A model generated the notes under the pieces. That model was not told where the DNA came from. It saw only the letters and a list, made by a program, of their open reading frames with translations, and made no database searches. Source: an uncultured Clostridia bacterium (GTDB lineage: Bacteria; Bacillota; Clostridia; Oscillospirales; Oscillospiraceae). From it: a stretch of DNA of 5,321 nt. The translations under genes and the position numbers were made by a program. Below are positions 1-5,287 of this stretch, in pieces (the first letter of the stretch is position 1; each line of letters opens with the position of its first letter). The stretch covers positions 1-5,321 of the forward strand of contig CAMVJF010000131.1 of the NCBI GenBank assembly GCA_947167725.1, in the 5' to 3' direction.

Positions 1-57
1 GGCATAGGGGTGGGTTGCATCGATCACAAGACATTCGCTTCTCCCATCGTTTTTTCT
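1..57 (-). pseudogene. Possible precorrin-6A reductase (CobK/CbiJ) fragment, cut by the window edge
   Basis: Read on the minus strand from position 57 to the edge, one frame is open and ends in VIDATHPYA. DATHPYA is the conserved block of precorrin-6A reductase, a cobalamin-pathway enzyme that reduces the corrin ring with NADPH. In that family the block lies about 60 residues into the protein, after an N-terminal nucleotide-binding stretch. Here a TAA (58-60, minus strand) closes the frame only 10 codons before this peptide. The only start I see is the GTG at 25-27, with a GGGAG ribosome-site candidate at 41-45 and a minus-strand promoter further up. The fragment could be a 5'-truncated remnant, a gene with an unusually late start, or a chance match over nine residues. 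A competing ATG (32-34, minus) reads a different, unrecognised frame. Confidence 0.28.
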
Positions 58-61
58 TTAT

Positions 62-89
62 ATTATGACCGCGCCGCGCCCGCTGTCAA
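62..89 (-). promoter_or_regulatory. Minus-strand sigma-70-type promoter
   Basis: On the minus strand a perfect TTGACA -35 box (complement of 84-89) is followed after 16 bp by CATAAT (complement of 62-67), five of six to consensus. An alternative -10, TAATAT (60-65), gives an 18-bp spacer. Transcription would start near position 55 and run off the left edge, divergent from the metal transporter operon. The spacer is very G+C-rich. No target gene can be named with confidence, although a CobK-like peptide lies just downstream. Confidence 0.5.
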
Positions 90-97
90 CGAAATCC

Positions 98-126
98 TTG
101 CAAAGCAATCCGCCATGAGGTAAAAT
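98..126 (+). promoter_or_regulatory. Promoter of the metal transporter operon
   Basis: TTGCAA (98-103, four of six to the -35 consensus) and TAAAAT (121-126, five of six to the -10 consensus) are separated by exactly 17 bp. The start point would fall near 133, giving a leader of about 16 nt before the ATG at 149, with GAGG (139-142) as ribosome site. So short a leader leaves no room for a riboswitch and points to control at the DNA level. Confidence 0.55.
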
Positions 127-135
127 AATACTTTA
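121..135 (+). promoter_or_regulatory. 15-bp palindrome over the -10, possible metalloregulator operator
   Basis: TAAAATAATACTTTA is an imperfect 7-1-7 inverted repeat: six of seven pairs match around a central A. It covers the -10 box and the expected start point of the metal operon, a place where bound repressor would block RNA polymerase. The 7-1-7 layout is typical of Fur, Zur and PerR sites in Firmicutes, but the half-sites do not match their known consensus sequences. It does not match AdcR or MntR sites either. Part of the symmetry could simply reflect an A+T-rich -10 region. Confidence 0.33.
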
Positions 136-148
136 GTTGAGGTGCGGA

Positions 149-1099
149 ATGAAAAGATTGTCAGCCTTGTTCCTCGCCCTGCTGCTCCTCACCGGCCTGT
201 GCGGCTGCGGCGCGGCGGAAGACGCGGGAGAAGAAAAAACCGAACACAGCGGCCTGCGCGTCGTCACGACGATCTTCCCGGCCTACGACTTTACCCGAGT
301 GATCTGCGGCGAGAGGGGAGAGGTCACGCTGCTCGTGCCGCCCGGCGCCGAGACGCACAGCTTCGAGCCCACGCCGCAGGATCTTCGCCGGATCGAGAGC
401 TGCGACCTTCTCGTCGGCAACGGCGGCGAGTCGGAGGCCTGGCTCGACACGCTGCTGGACGGCGCGGAGGGCGGTTTCCGCACGCTGCGGATGCTCTCGT
501 GCGTGGACGCGCTCGAGGAGGAGGAAAAAGAGGGCATGCAGGACCTCCATGAGGCGGAAGGAGACGGCCCGGAGTACGACGAGCATGTCTGGACCTCGCC
601 GCGCAACGCCGCGGCGATCTGCCGCGCGATCTGCGCCGAGCTCTGCGCGCTCGACGGAGAGGGAGCGGAGAGCTACCGCGCGAACTGTGAGCGCTACTGC
701 GCCGAGCTCGAGAAGCTTGACGCCGCCTTTCGCGAGACCGTGGAGAAGGGGCGGCTGCGCACCCTTGTTTTCGCCGACCGCTTCCCGGTGCGCTATTTCG
801 TCGAGGAATACGGGCTCGACTACTACGCGGCCTTTCCCGGCTGCGCCGACGATGCGGAGCCTTCGGCACGGACGGTCGCCTTTCTCATCGACCGTGTGCG
901 CGAGCAGCGCATACCGGCCGTGCTGTATATTGAATACTCCGACCAGAAGATGGCGGACGTGGTCTGTGAGGATACGCGCTGCGGGAAATGCCTGTTCCAC
1001 TCCTGCCATACGGTCAGCGCCGCGGACCTTGCCGAGGGCGCGACTTATCTCAAGCTCATGTGGAGCAATGTGGAGAGCGTAAGGGAGGCACTGGGATAG
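149..1099 (+). CDS. Metal (Zn/Mn-type) ABC transporter substrate-binding lipoprotein
   Basis: This is a cluster-9 (ZnuA/AdcA/PsaA-type) binding protein that captures a divalent metal outside the membrane and delivers it to the permease. The 316-residue product has a hydrophobic signal (about 5-17) and a lipobox LCGC with lipidated Cys20. Family landmarks are the first ligand block AETHSFEPTP (His70), the second block YDEHVWTSP (His146), and EYGLDYYAAFPG (220-231) near the interlobe helix. The usual third-His block reads FADRFPVRYF (208-217) with no histidine. The acidic loop (121-142) has only one histidine, where relatives are His-rich. Thirteen cysteines follow Cys20, including CGKC and HSCH near 278-287. 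I chose ATG 149 over an in-frame TTG at 137 because it gives a clean signal peptide and has GAGG 6 nt upstream. The stop codon abuts the ATPase ATG. Zinc or manganese cannot be decided from sequence. Confidence 0.93.
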   Translation: MKRLSALFLALLLLTGLCGCGAAEDAGEEKTEHSGLRVVTTIFPAYDFTRVICGERGEVTLLVPPGAETHSFEPTPQDLRRIESCDLLVGNGGESEAWLDTLLDGAEGGFRTLRMLSCVDALEEEEKEGMQDLHEAEGDGPEYDEHVWTSPRNAAAICRAICAELCALDGEGAESYRANCERYCAELEKLDAAFRETVEKGRLRTLVFADRFPVRYFVEEYGLDYYAAFPGCADDAEPSARTVAFLIDRVREQRIPAVLYIEYSDQKMADVVCEDTRCGKCLFHSCHTVSAADLAEGATYLKLMWSNVESVREALG

Positions 1100-1807
1100 A
1101 TGGCTTTGCTGACATGTGAAAACGCGTCTTTCTCCTATGACGGCGTGACCGTGCTGGAGGACGTCAGCTTTTCCCTCAAGGCGGGAGACTATCTCTGCGT
1201 CGTGGGGGAGAACGGCTCGGGCAAGTCCACGCTCATCAAGGGCCTGCTCTCGCTCAAAGCCCCTTCAAAAGGAAAGATCGTGCTCGGCGACGGCCTGAAG
1301 CGCACGGAGATCGGCTATCTCCCGCAGCAGACGGAGATCCAGCGCGATTTTCCCGCGAGCGTGCGGGAGGTCGTGCTTTCGGGCTGTCTCAATTCCATGG
1401 GCGGGAAGCTTTTCTACGGCGAAGAAGAGAAGCGCCGCGCCCGGGAGAACCTCGAACGCATGGGCATCGAGGATCTGAAGGACCGCAGCTATCAGGAGCT
1501 CTCCGGCGGCCAGCAGCAGCGCGTGCTGCTCGCCCGCGCGCTGTGCGCGACGAGGAAGCTGCTCCTGCTCGACGAGCCGGTCACCGGGCTCGATCCGGTT
1601 GCCGCGGGAGAGATGTACAACCTCATCAAGCTCGTCAACCTCTGCGACGATATCGCCGTCGTCATGGTCACGCACGACATCCACGAGGCCGTGCGCTATG
1701 CCACGCATATCCTCCACCTCGGCCATAAACAGCTTTTCTTCGGCACGAGCGCGGAATACAGGCACAGCGCGCTGGCGCGCCGTTTTCTCGGGGGAGGCGC
1801 AGGATGA
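1100..1807 (+). CDS. znuC: Metal ABC transporter ATP-binding protein
   Basis: This is the cytoplasmic ATPase that powers the metal importer. All ABC landmarks are present in its 235 residues: Walker A GENGSGKST (36-44), Q-loop in YLPQQ (Gln76), signature LSGGQQQR (134-141), Walker B LLLLDEP (154-160), D-loop GLDP (163-166) and switch histidine in THD (His192). Length and motif order fit the ZnuC/AdcC/MntB group, and no catalytic residue is missing. The ATG directly follows the stop of the binding-protein gene. AGGGAGG (1082-1088) lies 11 nt upstream, a rather long gap, so translation is probably also helped by coupling. The gene ends in an ATGA overlap with the permease gene. The ABC ATPase identity is very sure; the symbol rests on the neighbours. 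Confidence 0.95.
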   Translation: MALLTCENASFSYDGVTVLEDVSFSLKAGDYLCVVGENGSGKSTLIKGLLSLKAPSKGKIVLGDGLKRTEIGYLPQQTEIQRDFPASVREVVLSGCLNSMGGKLFYGEEEKRRARENLERMGIEDLKDRSYQELSGGQQQRVLLARALCATRKLLLLDEPVTGLDPVAAGEMYNLIKLVNLCDDIAVVMVTHDIHEAVRYATHILHLGHKQLFFGTSAEYRHSALARRFLGGGAG

Positions 1808-2610
1808 GTCTTCTTTCGATGTTTTCGTATCATTTCATGCAGCGCGCGCTGCTTGTCGGCGTGCTGGTGAGTCTCTGCGCGGCGCTGCTCGGCGTGTCGC
1901 TGGTGCTCAAGCGCTACTCCATGATCGGCGACGGCCTTTCGCACGTCGGCTTCGGCGCGCTTGCGATCGCCTCCGCCCTCCGTCTCGCGCCTCTCGCCGT
2001 GACGGTGCCGGTCGTTGCGGCGGCTGCGGTGCTGCTCCTGCGCGTCCGCGGCAGCGGCCGCGTCAAGGGCGACGCTGCGATCGCGATCATCTCCTCGAGC
2101 GCCCTCGCCATCGGCGTGATTGTCGTATCGCTCACGCGAGGCATGAGCACCGAGGTGACGAGTTATCTCTTCGGCAGCATCCTCTCGCTGAGCCGCGGCG
2201 ACACCGTGCTGAGCGTGATCCTCTCGCTCGCCGTGATCGCGCTCTTCGTCCTGCTCTATCCGCGCCTCTTTGCCGTGACCTTCGACGAGACCTTCGCCCG
2301 GGCCACCGGCGCACGCGCCGAGCTGTACAATACGCTGCTCGCCGTGCTGACGGCGGTCACGGTGGTGCTCGGCATGCGCATGATGGGCGCGCTGCTGATC
2401 TCGAGCCTGATCATCTTTCCGGCCATCAGCGCGATGCGCCTTTGCCGCAGCTTCCGCGGGGTGATCCTCTGCGCGGCGGCGATCTCGGTGATCTGCTTCC
2501 TCTTCGGCATGACGGGATCCTATGTGTTCGAGACGCCCAGCGGGGCGAGTATCGTCGCCGCCGAGCTGATCGCCTTCGGTTTCTGTTCGCTCTTCGGCAG
2601 GAAGGGCTGA
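1804..2610 (+). CDS. znuB: Metal ABC transporter permease (ABC-3 family)
   Basis: This is the membrane channel subunit of the metal importer, 268 residues, normal length for the ABC-3 (ZnuB/AdcB/PsaC) family. It is almost wholly hydrophobic, with about seven to eight membrane segments (for example about 15-35, 62-80, 92-110, 137-152, 176-190, 194-211, 218-237). Family signatures are RYSMIGDGLSHVGFG (37-51), a cytoplasmic loop beginning near GRVKGDAAIAI (85-95) that should contact the ATPase, MRMMGALLISSLIIFPA (191-207), and TPSGAS (244-249) near the C terminus. Start ATG 1804 overlaps the ATPase stop as ATGA and has a strong GGGGAGG (1791-1797) 6 nt upstream. It is the last gene of this operon, followed by large hairpins. 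Confidence 0.95.
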   Translation: MSLLSMFSYHFMQRALLVGVLVSLCAALLGVSLVLKRYSMIGDGLSHVGFGALAIASALRLAPLAVTVPVVAAAAVLLLRVRGSGRVKGDAAIAIISSSALAIGVIVVSLTRGMSTEVTSYLFGSILSLSRGDTVLSVILSLAVIALFVLLYPRLFAVTFDETFARATGARAELYNTLLAVLTAVTVVLGMRMMGALLISSLIIFPAISAMRLCRSFRGVILCAAAISVICFLFGMTGSYVFETPSGASIVAAELIAFGFCSLFGRKG

Positions 2611-2633
2611 GCGACGAAAAATAAGAAATACGC

Positions 2634-2653
2634 GCGCCGCCTGCGCGCGGCGC
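2634..2653 (+). repeat. GC-only 7-bp hairpin
   Basis: GCGCCGC (2634-2640) and GCGGCGC (2647-2653) form a perfect 7-bp, all-GC stem with a 6-nt loop, 23 nt after the metal permease stop. Its right arm shares its last two bases with the left arm of the next, larger hairpin, so the two stems compete slightly or stack in tandem. It is probably part of the operon 3' end structure. There is no T run after it. Confidence 0.45.
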
Positions 2654-2690
2654 AGAAGCGGGACAGAGCGGGTCTCTGTCCCGCTTCTGC
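2652..2690 (+). terminator. Perfect 17-bp stem-loop ending the metal operon
   Basis: GCAGAAGCGGGACAGAG (2652-2668) pairs without a mismatch with 2674-2690 around the 5-nt loop CGGGT. It lies 41 nt past the permease stop, where a terminator is expected. No run of T follows on either strand, so it is not a textbook intrinsic terminator. It may stop transcription weakly, act with Rho, or protect the mRNA 3' end from exonucleases. It separates the metal operon from the amino-acid transporter promoter. Confidence 0.6.
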
Positions 2691-2714
2691 ATCCTTAAAG
2701 TGCATAAATAACGT

Positions 2715-2771
2715 GAATAATCGAATAATAATGAATATCAGATGGAAATATTCATAAATATCAGAATATTT
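2715..2771. promoter_or_regulatory. A+T-rich GAATA repeat island, operator-like, upstream of the amino-acid transporter promoter
   Basis: Within otherwise G+C-rich DNA this stretch holds GAATA at 2715, 2723, 2733 and 2764 on the + strand, and once inverted (TATTC, 2749-2753). Two perfect 8-bp inverted repeats share the inverted copy: ATGAATAT (2731-2738) with ATATTCAT (2748-2755), and AAATATTC (2746-2753) with GAATATTT (2764-2771). AATATCAGA is directly repeated at 2734-2742 and 2757-2765, and CATAAATA at 2703-2710 and 2753-2760. The island lies upstream of the -35, so it should act as DNA. TGAAT/ATTCA half-sites recall ArgR boxes, but the spacing does not fit them cleanly. The regulator is unknown. 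Confidence 0.42.
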
Positions 2772-2813
2772 TTTCAAAAATCGCTTGACAAAAGCCCCTT
2801 CTTGTGCTATCCT
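2766..2813 (+). promoter_or_regulatory. Strong promoter with UP-like AT tract for the amino-acid transporter
   Basis: A perfect TTGACA (2785-2790) and TATCCT (2808-2813) are 17 bp apart, and TGC directly before the -10 supplies an extended -10 (TGn). T and A tracts at 2769-2780 lie just upstream of the -35, where an UP element would contact the polymerase alpha subunits. The start point is near 2820, giving a leader of about 48 nt before ATG 2868. The leader shows no convincing riboswitch or T-box fold. Confidence 0.72.
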
Positions 2814-2867
2814 CACAAACGTCAAGTACAATTCTTATCGCATCTGACGAAAGTGAGGGTAAATGAG

Positions 2868-3710
2868 ATGAAAAAGGTTTCGAAATATTTGTGCATGCTG
2901 CTGTGCCTCGTGATGCTTCTGGCCCTTGCGGCCTGCGGCAAGCAGGCGGCTCCCGCCTCCGCGAAGGCGGAGATCAGCACCGTCGTCCCCGGCAAGCTCA
3001 CCGTCGCGACGAGTCCCGACTTCGCGCCCTATGAGTTCTACGCCGTCGAGGACGGAACGCCCAAGCTCGCGGGCTTCGACATGGCGCTCGCGCAGTACAT
3101 CGCGGACTACCTCGGCCTCGAGCTGGACGTGATCCCGATGGACTTTGACGGCGTGCTCAACGAGCTCGCGGCCGGCGGCGTCGACCTCGGCCTCGCGGGC
3201 CTCTCGCCGGATCCGAAGCGTATGGAGTCGATGGACTTCTCCGAGATCTACTATCAGGGCGGCCAGTCCTTCGTGACCGTCAAGGCGTCCGCCGACAAGT
3301 TCAAGACGCTGGAGGACACCAACAAGGCGGAGTATGCCATCGGCGCGCAGAACGGCTCGATCCAGATGGATCTGGCCAACCAGTACTCGCCCGACGCGGA
3401 CATCGTGCCGCTCGTGAAGGTGACGGACATCATCGCCGAGCTCCTCGGCGGCAAGCTGGACGGCGCGTATATCGAGACGGCCGTGGCCGAGAACTACGCC
3501 AAGAGCTACCCGGATCTCGCGGTCGTGCTCGAGGTCCCCTATGACACCGAGGGTTCCGCCGTCGGCGTGAAAAAGGGCAACGAGGCGCTGCTCGCCGCCG
3601 TGAACGAGGCGGTCAAGGCCGCGCTGGCCGACGGTTCGATGGACGCCTTTATCGCGGCCGCCAACGAACAATCCACCGGCGAGATCATCGAGGGACTGCT
3701 GGACGGCTGA
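2868..3710 (+). CDS. Polar amino-acid ABC transporter substrate-binding lipoprotein
   Basis: This is a family-3 (HisJ/GlnH-type) periplasmic-binding fold, anchored here by lipid to the outer membrane face, that hands an amino acid to the permease. The 280 residues begin with a signal (about 4-22) and a classic lipobox LAAC (Cys23). Lobe 1 shows TSPDFAPYEFY (48-58), GFDMALAQYIADYLG (69-83) and the ligand loop GLSPDPKRMESMDFS (111-125), where Arg118 should hold the substrate carboxylate. Lobe 2 has GAQNGSIQMDLAN (159-171) and DGAYIETAVAENYA (198-211). The residue that usually is Asp for the substrate amino group reads Glu203. ATG 2868 is chosen because GAGGGT lies 7 nt upstream and the signal starts there; an in-frame ATG at 2742 precedes the promoter. 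Exact substrate is not visible. Confidence 0.93.
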   Translation: MKKVSKYLCMLLCLVMLLALAACGKQAAPASAKAEISTVVPGKLTVATSPDFAPYEFYAVEDGTPKLAGFDMALAQYIADYLGLELDVIPMDFDGVLNELAAGGVDLGLAGLSPDPKRMESMDFSEIYYQGGQSFVTVKASADKFKTLEDTNKAEYAIGAQNGSIQMDLANQYSPDADIVPLVKVTDIIAELLGGKLDGAYIETAVAENYAKSYPDLAVVLEVPYDTEGSAVGVKKGNEALLAAVNEAVKAALADGSMDAFIAAANEQSTGEIIEGLLDG

Positions 3711-3740
3711 GCCCCCCACCGGACCGCGTTCCCAAAACAA

Positions 3741-3780
3741 GGACAGAGCCCCTCCGCGAAAAACGGAGGGCGCTTTGTCT
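3741..3780 (+). terminator. Intra-operon hairpin between binding protein and permease genes
   Basis: The arms 3741-3756 and 3764-3780 form a 16-bp stem with two G-T pairs, one bulged C (3771) and a 7-nt loop CGAAAAA. The inner part, CCCTCCG with CGGAGGG, is perfect. Only short T groups follow, so it should act as a leaky terminator or an mRNA-protecting stem. Placed 30 nt after the binding-protein stop and 18 nt before the permease ATG, it would leave more mRNA for the binding protein than for the membrane genes, a common arrangement in ABC import operons. Confidence 0.62.
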
Positions 3781-3798
3781 GTCTGAGGAGATCATCAT

Positions 3799-4536
3799 AT
3801 GCTGACTGCACAGGGTTTTTCCAAAGCGTTTGAATACTGGCAGCTTTTCCTGCAGGGCGTGGCCGGCACGAAGGCGTACAGGGATATGAGGGCGGTGGCC
3901 TGCACGGTCTCGCTCTCGGCGCTGACCGTCTTTTTCGGCTTCATCCTCGCCCTCATCCTGGCGATCTGCCGCATGGGGCGCTCGCGCCTGCTGCGGGCGC
4001 TCGCGACGGCCTATGTCGAGCTCTTCCGCGCGACGCCGATGGTCGTGCAGGTGTTTATCATCTTCTACGTTGTCTTTGACGGCGTGAAGGTGCTGCCCGG
4101 CTTCAAGCTTTTCGGCTTCATCCGCTTCGAGCGTTTCTTCCCGGCCGTGGTGGCCCTGTCGCTCAACTCCGGCGCCTACCTCTCCGAGATCATCCGTTCC
4201 GGCATCCAGTCGATCGACGGCGGACAGACGGAGGCCTCGCGCAGTCTCGGCCTCTCTCAGTGGAAGACGATGCGCTATGTGGTGCTGCCGCAGGCCATCA
4301 AGAACATCCTGCCCGCGATCGCCAACGAGTTCGTAACGATCATCAAGGAGTCCGCCATCTGCTACACGATCGGCGTGCAGGATATCATGTCGGCGGTCAA
4401 CGCCGTCAAGGGCGCGACCTACCGCATGGGCGAGGCGCTGATCATCGCGACGGTGCTGTACTTCTGCCTGACCTTCCCGACGAGCAAGATCATAGCCCAT
4501 TTTGAAAGGAAGATGAGTGTCGGTGACAAACGATAA
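3799..4536 (+). CDS. Amino-acid ABC transporter permease (HisM/GlnP family)
   Basis: This is the membrane subunit of the polar amino-acid importer, 245 residues; it probably works as a homodimer because only one permease gene is present. Membrane segments are seen at about 32-57, 70-93, 113-135, 168-190 and 213-232. Family blocks are VELFRATPMVVQVFIIFY (73-90), GAYLSEIIRSGIQSIDGGQ (125-143), and the ATPase-coupling EAA loop EASRSLGLSQ through VVLPQA (145-166). An N-terminal tail of about 30 residues before the first membrane segment is mildly long for the family. GAGGAG (3785-3790) stands 8 nt before the ATG. The 3' end overlaps the ATPase gene by 20 bp. Confidence 0.94.
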   Translation: MLTAQGFSKAFEYWQLFLQGVAGTKAYRDMRAVACTVSLSALTVFFGFILALILAICRMGRSRLLRALATAYVELFRATPMVVQVFIIFYVVFDGVKVLPGFKLFGFIRFERFFPAVVALSLNSGAYLSEIIRSGIQSIDGGQTEASRSLGLSQWKTMRYVVLPQAIKNILPAIANEFVTIIKESAICYTIGVQDIMSAVNAVKGATYRMGEALIIATVLYFCLTFPTSKIIAHFERKMSVGDKR

Positions 4537-5287
4537 GCTGATCCGGGTCCAGGGCCTGAAAAAATACTATAACAAGGGCCGGATCAAGGCGCTGGACGGC
4601 GTGACGGTCGATATCGACCGCGGCGACGTCATGGTCGTCATCGGCCCGTCCGGCGGCGGCAAGTCCACCTTTCTCCGTTCGCTGAACCTGCTCGAGACGC
4701 CGACCGAGGGGCAGATCATCTTCGAGGGCGTGGACATCACGCAGAAAAAGGACGCGAACGGCAAAAAGCTCGATATTGACCTGCACCGCCAGAAGATGGG
4801 CATGGTCTTTCAGCACTTCAACCTCTTCCCGCACATGACGATCCTGGAGAACATGACGCTCGCGCCCGTCAAGGTCAAGGGCGTTCCCCAGGCCGAGGCG
4901 GAGAAAAAGGCGCTCGAGCTGCTGAGCCGCGTCGGACTTGCCGACCGCGCGGACGCCTATCCGATCCAGCTCTCCGGTGGACAGAAGCAGCGTGTCGCCA
5001 TCGTGCGCGCCCTTGCGATGGAGCCGGACGTCATGCTCTTTGACGAGCCGACCTCCGCCCTCGATCCCGAGATGGTCGGCGAGGTGCTCGACGTCATGCG
5101 CGAGCTCGCGAAGAGCGGGATGACGATGGTGGTCGTGACGCACGAAATGGGCTTTGCCCGCGAGGTGGGCAACCGCGTACTGTTCATGGCCGAGGGCAAG
5201 CTGGTGGAGGAGGGCACGCCCGACGCGATCTTCAACCACCCGCAGAGCCCGCGCCTGCAGGACTTCCTGTCCAAGGTGCTGATATGA
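4517..5287 (+). CDS. Amino-acid ABC transporter ATP-binding protein (GlnQ/HisP family)
   Basis: This is the cytoplasmic ATPase of the amino-acid importer, 256 residues, a little longer than the usual 240-250. It has Walker A GPSGGGKST (43-51), Q-loop in VFQHFNLFPHMT (Gln99), signature LSGGQKQR (152-159), Walker B VMLFDEP (172-178), D-loop ALDP (181-184) and switch His209. The stretch QHFNLFPHMT and the C-terminal FNHPQSPRLQDFLSKVL are typical of the polar amino-acid subgroup. A small insert, KKDANGKKLDID (77-88), lies before the Q-loop. The start is GTG 4517, with AGGA (4507-4510) 6 nt upstream; a second in-frame GTG at 4523 is less well spaced. The neighbouring ATG at 4513 is in the permease frame. 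Confidence 0.95.
   Translation: MSVTNDKLIRVQGLKKYYNKGRIKALDGVTVDIDRGDVMVVIGPSGGGKSTFLRSLNLLETPTEGQIIFEGVDITQKKDANGKKLDIDLHRQKMGMVFQHFNLFPHMTILENMTLAPVKVKGVPQAEAEKKALELLSRVGLADRADAYPIQLSGGQKQRVAIVRALAMEPDVMLFDEPTSALDPEMVGEVLDVMRELAKSGMTMVVVTHEMGFAREVGNRVLFMAEGKLVEEGTPDAIFNHPQSPRLQDFLSKVLI

Noticed and set aside
1..123. Open + strand frame of 40 codons from the left edge to a TAA at 121-123
   Set aside because: Its third-position G+C is clearly lower than in the real genes, it runs through both divergent promoter candidates, and 40 open codons are not unusual by chance.
137..148. TTG upstream start for the metal-binding lipoprotein
   Set aside because: It would add MRCG before the signal peptide and use the ribosome-site bases as codons; ATG 149 has the correct spacing.
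2742..2867. In-frame upstream ATG extending the amino-acid binding protein by 42 residues
   Set aside because: The extension spans the promoter -35 and -10 and would bury the lipoprotein signal; the residues look like translated AT-rich non-coding DNA.
2820..2867. Riboswitch or T-box leader for the amino-acid transporter
   Set aside because: The leader is only about 48 nt, with just a 5-bp CGTCA/TGACG pairing over a 20-nt loop; no conserved riboswitch core is visible.
2863..2871. ATG AGA TGA minigene just before the binding-protein start
   Set aside because: Two codons overlapping the true start, without its own spaced ribosome site; probably chance.
2835..3740. Long minus-strand open frame opposite the amino-acid binding-protein gene, and similar long minus-strand frames opposite the other transporter genes
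   Set aside because: Shadows of G+C-rich codon use: they mirror clear coding genes, show no recognisable domain, and are rich in Arg, Ala, His and Val as expected for antisense readings.
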